64,000 nt of DNA, from assembly GCF_007989605.1 (NCBI RefSeq), contig NZ_BJUL01000001.1, positions 186,001-250,000 of the forward strand, in the 5' to 3' direction. Shown one piece after another: positions 26,166-35,769 of this stretch. Under the pieces are notes generated by a model. That model was not told the origin of the DNA. It worked only from the letters and a program-made list of their open reading frames with translations, and searched no databases. Position numbers and translations under genes: made by a program. This stretch comes from Vreelandella venusta. Its GTDB lineage: Bacteria > Pseudomonadota > Gammaproteobacteria > Pseudomonadales > Halomonadaceae. How positions within the stretch are numbered: position 1 is the stretch's first letter; each line of letters begins with the position of its first letter.

Positions 26166-27001
26166 ACAAATCATCTCGTTTACCAGGCCAAGTATCAGCA
26201 ACGCCTGTTTCACCAACGCTAGCCACCAATGCGTTGTGCATGAGCTACGGCCAGCACCGAGTGATTGAAAACCTGGGCGTTAGCCTGCCTAGCGGACAGG
26301 TCACCGCCATTGTTGGCCCTAACGGCTGCGGTAAATCAACGCTGCTTTCCGGCCTTGCTCGTTTGCACAAGCCAGACAGCGGCGCGGTACTGCTGGATAG
26401 CCAGGATATTCAACGCCTGCCTGCGCGTCAGTTAGCCACTCAGTTAGCCTTGCTGCCCCAAGAGGCGGTGGCCCCGGAAGGCTTAACCGTTACGGAATTG
26501 ATTCGCTTTGGTCGTCAGCCCCACCAAGGCTGGCTGCGTCAATGGTCGGCGGAAGACCAGCGCGTGGTGCAGTACGCGCTCGATGCCGCTGGTTTGGAAG
26601 ACCTCGCCGATCGGCCGCTAGAAGCGCTTTCCGGCGGCCAACGCCAGCGTGCCTGGATCGCCATGACCATTGCTCAGCAAACGCCGCTTGTGCTTTTAGA
26701 TGAGCCCACCTCTGCGCTAGACTTAGGCCATCAGATTGAAGTGTTTGAGCTAGTGCGCCACTTGGCTTGCCATGGCCGCACGGTGGTGATGGTATTGCAC
26801 GACCTCGCCAGTGCTTGTCGTTATTCAGACAACCTGATTGCGATGCGTGATGGCCAGATTATTGCTCAGGGAGCACCTGCTGAGGTGGTGACACCCGAGC
26901 TAGTGCGCGAGCTTTACCAAGTAGACTGTACGCTGCTGCTTGACCCGGATACCGGCAGCCCCTTGCTGGCTAACGTGCGCCGCGTGGCTCAGCCTGCCTA
27001 A
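26162..27001 (+). CDS. Iron-siderophore ABC transporter ATP-binding protein (FepC-like)
   Basis: 279 residues from ATG at 26162, which overlaps the permease stop by four bases and has GGAG upstream. Walker A GPNGCGKST, signature LSGGQRQRAWIAM, Walker B LVLLDEPTSALDL and H-loop VMVLHDLASACRY are all intact, and the sequence order is that of FepC/FhuC. It powers uptake through the two FecCD permeases. The gene completes a FepB-D-G-C-like set. Confidence 0.92.
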   Translation: MNKSSRLPGQVSATPVSPTLATNALCMSYGQHRVIENLGVSLPSGQVTAIVGPNGCGKSTLLSGLARLHKPDSGAVLLDSQDIQRLPARQLATQLALLPQEAVAPEGLTVTELIRFGRQPHQGWLRQWSAEDQRVVQYALDAAGLEDLADRPLEALSGGQRQRAWIAMTIAQQTPLVLLDEPTSALDLGHQIEVFELVRHLACHGRTVVMVLHDLASACRYSDNLIAMRDGQIIAQGAPAEVVTPELVRELYQVDCTLLLDPDTGSPLLANVRRVAQPA

Positions 27002-27077
27002 GCGCCCCCAGCAACTTCTAGCCACCGCTCTCGTTCTCTCTACATAATTCTTTCGATAACTTCTAAAAGGAACCGAT

Positions 27078-28913
27078 GTGGCTTCTTCACCACTTCGCGC
27101 TCAAGCGACGTCTTCAAACCAAAGCTTTCAAGCGCTCCTACGACTGCTGCGCTATGCCAAAGGTTACCGGCGGCGGATTGCCGCGGCTACTGCCTGTTCT
27201 ATTATCAATAAACTGTTTGATATCGCTCCGGAAATTCTGATCGGTGTGGCGATTGACGTGGTGGTGAATCAGGAAAACAGCTTTGTTGCGCGGCTGGGTT
27301 TTGAAACGCCTCATCAGCAAATCACCATCCTAGCGGTGCTGACGTTCTTTATCTGGGCGGGGGAGTCGCTGTTCGAGTACCTGTTCCAAATTCTCTGGCG
27401 CAACCTTGCCCAGCGGCTACAGGCCGATATGCGCCAGGACACCTACGAGCACGCCCAACGCTTGGATATGGCATTTTTCGAATCTAAAAGCTCCGGCCAG
27501 CTTGTCGCCACCATGAACGACGACGTAAACCAGTTGGAGCGCTTCCTGGATGGCGGAGCCAACGCGCTGATTCAAGTGGGTGTGACGGTAATCGCGGTAG
27601 GCGCCGTGTTCTTTGTGTTGTCACCGCTAATTGCGCTGCTGGCATTCACGCCGATTCCGTTGATTATCTGGGGCGCCTTCTTTTTCCAACGCAAAGCCGG
27701 GCCGTTGTATAGCGATGTGCGTGAAAAGGTGGGGGATCTTGCCAGCCGCCTTTCCAACAACCTGAGTGGCATTGCCACCATCAAAAGCTTTACCAGTGAA
27801 GCACGGGAAGCCGAGCGCCTCCGCGATGCCAGTGAAGCCTATTTGGAGGCCAACCGCCGGGCGATAAAGGTCAGCTCCGCGTTTATACCCGTGATCCGTA
27901 TGGCGATTCTGGCGGGCTTTCTCGCTACCTTTACCGTCGGCGGCATGATGGCGCTGAACGGCAGCCTGAATGTAGGCGCTTATGGCGTCTTGGTTTTCCT
28001 TACCCAGCGCTTGCTGTGGCCGCTCACCGGTCTTGCCCAAGTGATCGACCTGTTCGAGCGCGCGATGGCCAGCACCAAGCGGATTCTCGATCTGCTGGAA
28101 GTGCCAATCACAGTTAAAGATCAAAGTGCGATGCCTCTCACTGCACCTGTGAAAGGCGAGGTGCGGTTCGAAGCAGTGAGCTTCCACTATGCCGCTAGCC
28201 AAGTAGGCGTAAATGGCGTTGATCTGCACGTGCCCGCAGGCAACACCCTAGCGCTGGTAGGCGCTACCGGTTCCGGTAAATCGACCCTGATCAAATTGCT
28301 GCTGCGCTTTTACGACCCCGCCAGCGGCCGCGTACTGGTCGACGGCCAGCCGATCACACAGGTCAGCATGCACTCGCTGCGCCAAGCGATAGGCTTGGTG
28401 AGTCAGGATGTGTACCTGTTTGAAGGCAGCATTCGCGACAATATTGCTTACGGCAAACCCGATGCCTCAGAGGCCGCGATTATTGACGCCGCGAAAACCG
28501 CCGAAGCCTGGAGTTTTATTGAAACGTTGCCCCAAGGGTTGGAGACCCCGGTTGGCGAGCGAGGGGTATTGCTCTCAGGTGGCCAACGTCAGCGGCTTTC
28601 CCTGGCTAGGGCGCTGCTTAAAGATCCGCCAATCCTGGTGCTGGATGAAGCCACCAGCGCGGTGGACAACGAAACTGAAGCTGCCATTCAGCGTTCGCTA
28701 AAGCGCATCGCCCATGGCCGTACGGTGATTATGATTGCCCATCGACTTTCAACCATTGTGCATGCCGATGAAATTGTGGTGATTGAAAAAGGACGCGTTG
28801 CTGAACGCGGTAACCACTCAAGCTTACTGGAGGTTGATGGCCACTATGCGGCCCAGTGGCGAGTACAAACCGGCGCCGCCCAGGCAGGCGATGTGGAAGC
28901 ACTCAGCCACTGA
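27078..28913 (+). CDS. ABC transporter with fused membrane and ATPase domains
   Basis: 611 residues from GTG at 27078 with AAAAGGA upstream; the ATG two bases earlier is in another frame. An N-terminal ABC exporter membrane domain of six segments is followed by an ATPase with Walker A GATGSGKST, signature LSGGQRQRLSLARAL and Walker B ILVLDEATSAVD. Homologues beside siderophore genes either export siderophores or, as in IrtAB-like pairs, handle import. Here it follows the FepC-like gene by 77 bases and is probably co-regulated. Being a single half-transporter it should form a homodimer. Direction of transport is not decided by the sequence. Confidence 0.85.
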   Translation: MASSPLRAQATSSNQSFQALLRLLRYAKGYRRRIAAATACSIINKLFDIAPEILIGVAIDVVVNQENSFVARLGFETPHQQITILAVLTFFIWAGESLFEYLFQILWRNLAQRLQADMRQDTYEHAQRLDMAFFESKSSGQLVATMNDDVNQLERFLDGGANALIQVGVTVIAVGAVFFVLSPLIALLAFTPIPLIIWGAFFFQRKAGPLYSDVREKVGDLASRLSNNLSGIATIKSFTSEAREAERLRDASEAYLEANRRAIKVSSAFIPVIRMAILAGFLATFTVGGMMALNGSLNVGAYGVLVFLTQRLLWPLTGLAQVIDLFERAMASTKRILDLLEVPITVKDQSAMPLTAPVKGEVRFEAVSFHYAASQVGVNGVDLHVPAGNTLALVGATGSGKSTLIKLLLRFYDPASGRVLVDGQPITQVSMHSLRQAIGLVSQDVYLFEGSIRDNIAYGKPDASEAAIIDAAKTAEAWSFIETLPQGLETPVGERGVLLSGGQRQRLSLARALLKDPPILVLDEATSAVDNETEAAIQRSLKRIAHGRTVIMIAHRLSTIVHADEIVVIEKGRVAERGNHSSLLEVDGHYAAQWRVQTGAAQAGDVEALSH

Positions 28914-28932
28914 ACGCGCCTTGCGGCGCGTT
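28913..28932. terminator. Hairpin shared by convergent genes
   Basis: AACGCGCC (28913-28920) pairs with GGCGCGTT (28925-28932), loop TTGC. The stem overlaps the last base of the ABC gene stop and the stop of the YceI-like gene. No T-tract. Confidence 0.5.
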
Positions 28933-29521
28933 AGCGGTTCACTAGCAGGGCATTCAAGGTGACCGGTACATGCTCGTCAATCTCCTGATAGCCCAGCAAC
29001 GACAGCACGGTTCGCACCGTGCTGTTGGCCATCAGCGCGCGGCCATCCATCGCCATCGGTTCAGCATGGGTAACGCGCACCTCGTTCAACCCTTCACGGG
29101 TAAAGCGCAGCGGCACCGACTCTTCCTGGTTGATCAAATCGGTTTGTACCCGAAAGGTAAGTGTTTCTACCATGGATTCACCAATATCCAAGCCATCTAA
29201 CCGCTCCGGTGGCATTTGCGCGATCAGTGTGACTAGCGTGGTATTGGCTAGTAAGCCCACCCATGGCGGCAAATCACCAAAGCGAGTCAGCAAATCCGTT
29301 TGGCTCAAACGTAACGGCAGGCGCAGGGTGCCATCGGCAGAGATATCACCCTGCAAATTGTTCACCTGATGGTGATGGGTTTGCGGGGCATTGCCATCTA
29401 ATTGAGTAATAGACGCCTGTACCTGCGACTGTCCGGGATCTAGCTGCCAATCCGCGTGAACCGGCACCGCCAATAATAGTGGGATAAGAGCAATCAAAGC
29501 TTTCACAGCACGCCTCCGCAT
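28931..29521 (-). CDS. Secreted YceI-like protein
   Basis: About 196 residues if ATG at 29521 is used, which gives a compact signal peptide (MRRR head, hydrophobic ALIALIPLLLAV, cleavage after VHA). An ATG at 29545 in the same frame is possible. The mature part begins WQLDPGQSQVQASI, the usual opening of the YceI lipocalin-like fold, and alternates short beta strands (DISADGTLRLPLRLSQTDLLTRF, ETLTFRVQTDLI). YceI proteins bind isoprenoid-type lipids in the periplasm; the ligand here is unknown. Convergent with the ABC gene. Confidence 0.7.
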   Translation of the reverse strand: MRRRAVKALIALIPLLLAVPVHADWQLDPGQSQVQASITQLDGNAPQTHHHQVNNLQGDISADGTLRLPLRLSQTDLLTRFGDLPPWVGLLANTTLVTLIAQMPPERLDGLDIGESMVETLTFRVQTDLINQEESVPLRFTREGLNEVRVTHAEPMAMDGRALMANSTVRTVLSLLGYQEIDEHVPVTLNALLVNR

Positions 29522-29648
29522 CAGTAACTCACTACCAGACCCCATACTTTTCAATAAGTGCCGCTAAAAAATTGCTGCTATCACTACAAGATAGCACCGG
29601 AAGGGGTAGCCTCGCCCGAACACATTCGCTATTATATGCACGCTTTAC

Positions 29649-29725
<77 letters not shown>

Positions 29726-29764
29726 ATTAAATCAATTGGTTACAGAGATTAGCGCTTCTTTTCG

Positions 29765-30763
29765 TCAGTGCTTGGTTGCCATCTGGTTGCCGATGCGCGG
29801 CAATCTGGCAACCACGCTATCCCATCGTGTCGGGTCTGCATGGGCATACCGGCTTGTTACGGTAAGCGATGAATGCCCCAGCAAATCCCTGATACTCGTT
29901 AGTGATTCCCCCTTACTGGCAAGTAATGAAGCGTAGCAGTGGCGCATATCGTGAAAACGAATATCCGGCCGCCCAATGGCTTCCCGGGCTCTTTCAAACG
30001 CTCCCCTGACTCTATCTCCCGTTGTTGCAAACGGTAAGTTTTCAAGCAGCGGTATTGCCTCTTCTGACAGCGGAATGACCCTGGGTTTACCGTTTTTCGT
30101 CTGGTGTGGTTTGAGCACAATTCGACCGTTGTAGACATTTCTCGGCTCCAGTGCAATCAACTCACCACGTCTCATCCCTGTCAGCATGGCTAGTAAAACC
30201 ACCTTCCGTTCGATTTCATACCGTGCGGGAACTGCTTCCAGTAGTTCGGCAAGTTCCAACTCCGAAAGGTAAACGTGGCGCTCGTTTTTTGGCGAGGGCT
30301 TACGCAGTTTTCCGTCGAGCGGCAAGTCGATCCAGTCCCATTCGCGATAAGATAGCGAGAGCACTCGTTTGACGACCTGAATGCGATTATTGATAGTCGA
30401 CTGTGCCAACCCCTTCTCCTTGAGCGCCTTCTGCATTCTCCGTGCAGCATCCAGTAATTCCTGCCCGATGATCACGCCTGGGGCATTTTCGTCCATCCAC
30501 CTAGCCACAAGAAGGATATGCTGCTTCTGGGAGCGAACATCGTACTCGCTGACCATCCGCTGCAATCCTTCCGAGAAGGTGTATTTGGGCTTACGGCCCA
30601 TGACACCGTTGAACTCATCTTCTTGGCGCTGTGCTTCTGCCTTCAGTGCATACTGCCTTGCTTCTCCTTCTGTGCGAAAAGTTCGCTGAGTACGTTGGCC
30701 GTTGAGCCTGACGCGGACGACCCACGTGTCACGATCTTTTCTTTTTGAAACTGTGTACCCCAT
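29765..30763 (-). CDS. Tyrosine-type site-specific integrase
   Basis: 332 residues. N-terminal arm-binding region (TWVVRVRLNGQRTQRTFRT), SAM-like core-binding domain, then the catalytic domain with the full set: Arg198 in LTGMRRGELI, Lys223 in the beta-hairpin, His271-x-x-Arg274 in HDMRHCY, His297 in LLGHSS and the nucleophile Tyr306 in SRYAHAD. ATG at 30763 has GGAGGAGG upstream. It lies 40 bases inside the left attachment site and must be the enzyme that recombined the element into the tRNA. Its first 121 bases overlap the AlpA-like gene in another frame. Confidence 0.95.
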   Translation of the reverse strand: MGYTVSKRKDRDTWVVRVRLNGQRTQRTFRTEGEARQYALKAEAQRQEDEFNGVMGRKPKYTFSEGLQRMVSEYDVRSQKQHILLVARWMDENAPGVIIGQELLDAARRMQKALKEKGLAQSTINNRIQVVKRVLSLSYREWDWIDLPLDGKLRKPSPKNERHVYLSELELAELLEAVPARYEIERKVVLLAMLTGMRRGELIALEPRNVYNGRIVLKPHQTKNGKPRVIPLSEEAIPLLENLPFATTGDRVRGAFERAREAIGRPDIRFHDMRHCYASLLASKGESLTSIRDLLGHSSLTVTSRYAHADPTRWDSVVARLPRIGNQMATKH

Positions 30764-30951
30764 TCTTGATCCTCCTCCCGCTGAGGATCACGCCTGCATC
30801 CTCTAGCATACCTCTCAACCGTTTCATGCTCAAAGCGAATGGCTTTCCCAAACTGAAGAAACCCGATGGTTTGCTTGTTGCTGTACACCCAGCTAAGGCT
30901 CATTCCCAAATGTTCAGCAACCTGTTCGGGTTTCAGTAGGGCTCTGTTCAT
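30643..30951 (-). CDS. AlpA/excisionase-like helix-turn-helix protein
   Basis: 102 residues from ATG at 30951 with AAGGTAAGAG upstream; the longer frame to 31143 would run into a dead transposase. The HTH is LLKPEQVAEHLGMSLSWVYSNKQ, followed by the wing IGFLQFGKAIRFEHETVERYARG, which is the MerR/AlpA-type DNA-binding domain found next to integrases. The C-terminal third overlaps the integrase start by 121 bases. It probably controls excision or integrase expression, as AlpA does in CP4-57. Confidence 0.8.
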   Translation of the reverse strand: MNRALLKPEQVAEHLGMSLSWVYSNKQTIGFLQFGKAIRFEHETVERYARGCRRDPQREEDQEWGTQFQKEKIVTRGSSASGSTANVLSELFAQKEKQGSMH

Positions 30952-31105
30952 AGCTCTTACCTTGTTCTGCACTGGATTAGTGGTTGAATTTTTGCAAGTT
31001 GCTGTGAAATGCACACTGGCTTTCCAAACTCTGTTTAAGAATTTAAGCTTCTGTATTGATTTTTTTCTTTTTTTCTGTTTTAGGGGGGCAATGGTTCGGA
31101 CAGTT

Positions 31106-32232
31106 TCATGACACGATAGCGCCGTAGTGGCACATCTCGTCAAAGTCGAGCTGGGATTTTATACAATTGAAGTCCAGGCCCAAGTAGGAATAAAAGCGCT
31201 CCAGCAGATGCTCGTTGGCATTGAAGGTGCGCTAACGGGTAATGGAAATCACTCGCCTATCGCCTGAGAGTTGCTGTCGATCCTCAAGCTTGAGAAGGTT
31301 CAACGCCGTCATCGACGCGTTAAAATTAAAGTGCAGCGCTTTTTCCTTACGTGCCTGACAGTTATTTAGCCCCAGAAACTGTTTGGCATCGCGAAACAGG
31401 AGCTTAATCTGGAAACACGCCTTGTAGTACGCCACTAATGTCATGGCCTTCAGCGACGTATCCGTCGAAAACAGTAAGGCCGTTTTCATCTTGTCATCTA
31501 TGCGCTTGACAGGATACACGACCTGTAGATCGCGTTTGGAATGCGCACTGTTGACGATCGCGATATACTCCTGCGTCTCGTTCATGTTGTATCTGCTCAC
31601 GTCATCAATACGAAATTTTCCATCGTAACAGTGCTTTTGCCTTCGGGGTTTCTGTTTTCTCTGATACAGTTAACCCAGGTTAGCGTCATGACGTAGCTTG
31701 CGGATCTAATGTAACCCCAGGGCTACGACGCTCTGGAGATAGCGGGTTCTACTGCAAGACCCATCCGCCACCAGATAAAGTACCTGAGGCAGTAGCGATG
31801 TCCGATCCTGCTGGAAATGATGAAAATAGCTATCCACCCGCGACTGTTCGCTATTGGGATTATCTATCGTTTGCTGCGTTGACAGGTGATAGGTCGTATT
31901 TTCCGTCACGTTCATCACGGCTAGCGTCGATATTTCCAGCTCCTTTTCAAGCTTGCCTGTGCCGTGGCTGTAGAACTTTCCCACCACCTTGGTGTGTCGG
32001 CCGTCTCTTCATGGAGTGATTGGAGGCTTAGACGGTTGAGCTCGTTGAAGTCAAAATCACACCGATACCACCGCGAAAAGGTCTTCTCATGATGATCACT
32101 GTAACGACTGAGGTTACGGAGATTGACACGCCCTCTCAAGCACATCAGCAAGGGCAACAGGACGAAGATAAACTGCCACTGAGGCTTGTTGAGACTGGAC
32201 ATCTGCTGTAGGACTGTATTGACTATTTCCAT
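31106..32232 (-). pseudogene. Broken IS4-family transposase
   Basis: Three minus-strand frames give consecutive pieces of one IS4-type DDE transposase. 32232 to about 31985 encodes the N-terminus (QWQFIFVLLPLLMCLRGRVNLRNL). 31987 to 31706 encodes the middle (VGKFYSHGTGKLEKELEISTLAV). 31600 to 31232 encodes the catalytic end with YYKACFQIKLLFRDAKQFLGL. The tail continues in another frame as FNANEHLLERFYSYLGLDFN and stops at 31106. At least three frameshifts make it inactive. Terminal inverted repeats were not found, so the exact IS limits are unknown. It separates the integration module from the rest of the island. Confidence 0.85.
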
Positions 32233-32358
32233 AAAAGCCTGTGCTCGGATGGTGATGTTGTCGGAGAACTCATTATCGGAATATCAGACTTTTTTAAAAT
32301 TACCCGAATCATGAAGCTCGTGGTGCGTACAACATGGTTATTTAATTTGGAGGCAGGA

Positions 32359-33126
32359 ATGACAGAAATAGATTCTTGGCAGATAGTCTATAAACGGGCA
32401 ATTGAACTATCTGTTTCTTTAACAAAAGAACAAATGAATAGTGAAATTGATTGTCTAGACATAGAAGAAAAGATCCAGCGTATTGCGCAAGATATATCTG
32501 CAGGGTGTATTAACCCTGAAGATGACTGGTCGTTAATTATTAAGCCAGTTAATAACAAAGCTAAGCTTGACGAGAAAATAGAAGAGGCTTTGGAAGTCGC
32601 ATTCCGTCAAACGGTATTTGTTCGTATACTGTTTGAATACAATATGAATAAGATTGTGAAAGAATATGTAGATGGTTTAAAGGCAATCGAGATAATGGAA
32701 GTTGGAAAAAAAATGATTTCTGCTTTGGAATGCGCGCATCAGCATGCTACGGCGTGGAGGGTTTTGAGTGAAGTGCGTAATAATAGTTATGTAATTAGAT
32801 CTCAAAAAGCAAATCAAATAAAGCAAGAGAAAAATAACGATAGAGAAGTTTTGCTTCGTAGTCTTATACTTCCCTGGCTTAGTCGGCTGAGACCACGGAA
32901 TGGGTGGAGTAGCCATGTTCTTGCTGCGCAAGAAATTACTCCTAAACTAGCTAGTTTTGCTGATTCCCTGCAGTTACCTATTTTAGAAAAAGAAGATGAG
33001 CTTTCAGAGATGGTTGAAAGTATGATTTGGAAAGAACCACAGTTAAGAAAGGCTTACAATGAGAATGCAAAAAATGCTCTTAAAGAGCCAGTTAAAATGC
33101 GAAAAGTATGTGTCAAAATGTGCTAG
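32359..33126 (+). CDS. AT-rich hypothetical protein, probably frameshifted near its end
   Basis: 255 residues from ATG at 32359, which has GGAGGCAGG upstream. It is AT-rich, helical and charged (ALECAHQHATAWRVLSEVRNNSYVI, RSLILPWLSRLRPRNGW). I recognise no domain. Near base 33100 the frame switches to an implausible tail (MRKVCVKMC), whereas the neighbouring frame continues as CEKYVSKCAREIQGDPDE and ends at 33181 with a natural-looking C-terminus. A single-base change therefore probably truncated it, or the sequence has an error there. Base composition differs from its neighbours and suggests recent acquisition. Confidence 0.6.
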   Translation: MTEIDSWQIVYKRAIELSVSLTKEQMNSEIDCLDIEEKIQRIAQDISAGCINPEDDWSLIIKPVNNKAKLDEKIEEALEVAFRQTVFVRILFEYNMNKIVKEYVDGLKAIEIMEVGKKMISALECAHQHATAWRVLSEVRNNSYVIRSQKANQIKQEKNNDREVLLRSLILPWLSRLRPRNGWSSHVLAAQEITPKLASFADSLQLPILEKEDELSEMVESMIWKEPQLRKAYNENAKNALKEPVKMRKVCVKMC

Positions 33127-33229
33127 AGAAATACAAGGTGACCCTGATGAATTATGTTTGAATTCTAGTCCAATAACTTGAGATGATTTACAAAGCTTGC
33201 CGCCCCAAAGGGGCGGCAAAGGAGGGAGA

Positions 33230-34684
33230 TCATAATGTACTCATGTTTGGTGGCCCCATCCATGGCATCAGGTCGATAAAGCGCGTTCGGCAGTGGGTAA
33301 ATACTACCACTTGTTGTTGAGCAATGAGCACATCCAGAGCTGTCTTGAGCCGCTTCTTATCACGCAAGGAGCGCGGAGCACGTTGGCGTACATCATTGTA
33401 TCGCATTATACGCCAGTTAAATTGTCGGAGTTCGTTGAACCATCCGTGTAGGTGATAGGCATCTTGCTCCTCCTGAGGAGGCGGCATAAACACTTGCTGG
33501 AAATCTCCCGAATAGTAGAGACACAGATCTGTAGCCATCTGTACTGTCTCAGCGCTGATGCCCCCTTTTTCACCCTCAAATAGGTGAAGCAGTGCTGCAA
33601 CACGAGCCACGTTCTCAGCGAGTTTTGACCCGTGGTCGGGGCAAGCTTCGAAGTATCCACCAGGCCCCATCTGTCGTTCGATTTCATTGGCTATCTGTAC
33701 CCAGTAGAGTGAACCTTGTTCGGTAAACTCCAATACTTCACGTGGCGTGTCAGGCACGTGTGCTAAGATTAGGTTCTCTCGGGTTAGGGTGGCTAAGCGT
33801 GATTCTGCCTGCTTCCAGGCCTCAGGTTCTGGATTAGTATGTAATGAGTAAAAACGCTGACCTATTACAGATGCAGGTGCGCAGACTAGGAAGCGAGCTA
33901 ACATTCCAGAATCTCTTGCCTGCTGCCCTTGGCTCTCCATGTATGTTTTCAGAATGCCGGGCTGCACCATCAAGAGTAGCATCAATCGTTTATCGTCCAA
34001 AATGATATCCTCCTTGGTGGCTCGTGTGATAACCGTATTACCGCCGCTCCATAGTGAGTTGATATGGCTACGTGATCGGTTCATGGCACCTTTGAAGAAT
34101 ACTTCCGCTTCGTCGGTAGCTAGAGCTGCACTGGGTATGTTTTTTTCCAAGCCCGAGAAGAGAGCCTCAGGTGTGGTATCTTCATACAATAGTCGGAATT
34201 CGCGAGGTGGATTAGGTCGCCGCTGATGTAGCTCTTTCAATAACTGACGCTCGTGATTTGCTGTACATTTTTTTGTCCGTTTGCGGTAAATCAATTGGGT
34301 TAATACTTTCTCTTCAGTACGCCACTCTTCCAGCTCACCTCGGTAATTATCCAGACGTTTTCGCCATTCTCCTCGCTGCTTGCGCTGCTCTTCTTGGATA
34401 GGGTGTAGTACTTTATCGTAAAGAGTGGATTTCCCCTCACCTGAGCCTCCCACTCCCAGCACGCTAGTTGAAGTGGGCTTGATTGCTCCGTAGGGCATCT
34501 TCAAATCATAGCGGCCTTGTGCCACCATGCTGATGCCTGCAATCAGTGTCAGGACAGTTAGTTCCATAGATACTTGGCAGTGCAGATGGAGGTCATTTGA
34601 TGCTCTCCACAGCAAAGTGGGAGCGAGTCTCTGAACATCGAATTGGCCTGGTGCAGGCAGTACGGGTTGAAAAGGGTAGCTCAT
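33230..34684 (-). CDS. DUF3987 P-loop protein (YfjI-like, primase/helicase type)
   Basis: 484 residues from ATG at 34684 with CAGGAGAC upstream. After about 75 residues comes a Walker A motif GVGGSGEGKST, then a long charged helical stretch (IQEEQRKQRGEWRKRL and the following coiled-coil-like part). LLYEDTTPEALFSGLEKNIPSAALATDEAEVFF and LLLMVQPGILKTYM correspond to the ATPase core and Walker B region of DUF3987 proteins. E. coli YfjI in CP4-57 has this domain. It is likely the helicase or primase-like ATPase that helps the element replicate. Confidence 0.85.
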   Translation of the reverse strand: MSYPFQPVLPAPGQFDVQRLAPTLLWRASNDLHLHCQVSMELTVLTLIAGISMVAQGRYDLKMPYGAIKPTSTSVLGVGGSGEGKSTLYDKVLHPIQEEQRKQRGEWRKRLDNYRGELEEWRTEEKVLTQLIYRKRTKKCTANHERQLLKELHQRRPNPPREFRLLYEDTTPEALFSGLEKNIPSAALATDEAEVFFKGAMNRSRSHINSLWSGGNTVITRATKEDIILDDKRLMLLLMVQPGILKTYMESQGQQARDSGMLARFLVCAPASVIGQRFYSLHTNPEPEAWKQAESRLATLTRENLILAHVPDTPREVLEFTEQGSLYWVQIANEIERQMGPGGYFEACPDHGSKLAENVARVAALLHLFEGEKGGISAETVQMATDLCLYYSGDFQQVFMPPPQEEQDAYHLHGWFNELRQFNWRIMRYNDVRQRAPRSLRDKKRLKTALDVLIAQQQVVVFTHCRTRFIDLMPWMGPPNMSTL

Positions 34685-35119
34685 TGTCACTGTCTCCTGT
34701 TTAGATTGAACCGTCATCAGACGCGTTCTGATGACAAGCCGCAGGATGACGTTTACCAATCTTTAAGTATGCTGCTCAGCTTAAAGAGAAAAATTTATCA
34801 AGCATGGCTATTGACAAAATATCATTTTTACCTTAGCGATAATCCGTGTTTTCAGCTAGCTAGAAGAAAATGGCTATTTTGGCTATTCGTAGCCGCTATA
34901 GCAGGTTTCTGAGAGTCGTTGAGGTCATTTTTCCATCTATCTTGACTTATTCTTTTGCTACAAATTTTTGCTGCGCTGCACAAGATTGACTGATTTGCTG
35001 CTCAAATTTTGGATTCAGGGATCCTTTTTTCATGAATAGCTATGAGAAAAATGGCTCTATCAGAGTGCGTCAAGCCGAAAACTTGTCTTGTACTAAGCCG
35101 TTCTCAGCCGACGATGCTG
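34685..35119. other. AT-rich intergenic region upstream of the DUF3987 gene
   Basis: No gene is seen. GGCTATT words recur (ATGGCTATT near 34804, ATGGCTATTTTGGCTATT near 34871), and TTGACA occurs at 34811. It must hold the promoter of the DUF3987 gene. The repeats may be binding sites, but their spacing is irregular. Confidence 0.4.
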
Positions 35120-35536
35120 TCAATCGTCATGCCGCGATAGCCACCACTGTCTAAGCCAGGTAAGCGCTGGTCCAGAAGGCCGCCGTCGACCTTGTTCCCA
35201 CTCCTGGTAGGTGCGTGGATTGAGATTCAGTACACGAGCAAACGCGACTTGGGTTAATCCTCGTTGACGCCGGTAATCAATTAGGCAAGCGATCAATGCG
35301 TCTGTCGATTCCGGAAGAATTGGCTGGACAGGATACGGCTCAGGGATAGCTGACGAGGATAAGGGGGCACTGGAAGGCTGAGGCGAAAAGTGTGGGGCTA
35401 TTTCTTCCTTCGGTATAGGGCTAGGCTCAGAAAAGGTGATCCCGTGCTGTTGGGCAAATTGACGAATTGTCTCTGCCTGCTCGGGGTGATCCTGAATCAG
35501 TTGGGTGAAGTAACCATCGTAATCGTGGCGGGGCAT
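35120..35536 (-). CDS. Helix-turn-helix regulator (XRE-like)
   Basis: 138 residues from ATG at 35536 with AGGAG at the right spacing. The C-terminal third is a lambda-repressor-type HTH: YRRQRGLTQVAFARVLNLNPRTYQEWEQGRRRPSG. The N-terminal part (HDYDGYFTQLIQDHPEQAETIRQFAQQHG) is a small helical domain joined by a Pro/Ser-rich linker. It may regulate the island genes, including the DUF3987 gene that follows on the same strand 435 bases on. Confidence 0.8.
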   Translation of the reverse strand: MPRHDYDGYFTQLIQDHPEQAETIRQFAQQHGITFSEPSPIPKEEIAPHFSPQPSSAPLSSSAIPEPYPVQPILPESTDALIACLIDYRRQRGLTQVAFARVLNLNPRTYQEWEQGRRRPSGPALTWLRQWWLSRHDD

Positions 35537-35769
35537 GGGAAGCTCCTGACGGGTGTGAACGTTAAGCCTGGGAAAAAGACGGCGGGATGACAGGCGCTGC
35601 CGTAGCGCGCTTTGCAAGGGCGCGCTCAGTGGTGTTTTGGGGCGGTTATTTCACACTGCTGCAACCGTCATTGCCGTATTGACTCATAGAGATGAGGTAG
35701 TGCGGGGTGGCTACGATTGCCTTGACCAGTTAGCCTTGTGAAAAAGAATTACATCAGGAATATAGTGAG

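Noticed and set aside
30952..31143. Long form of the AlpA-like gene
   Set aside because: The extra 64 residues read through transposase debris and have no family similarity.
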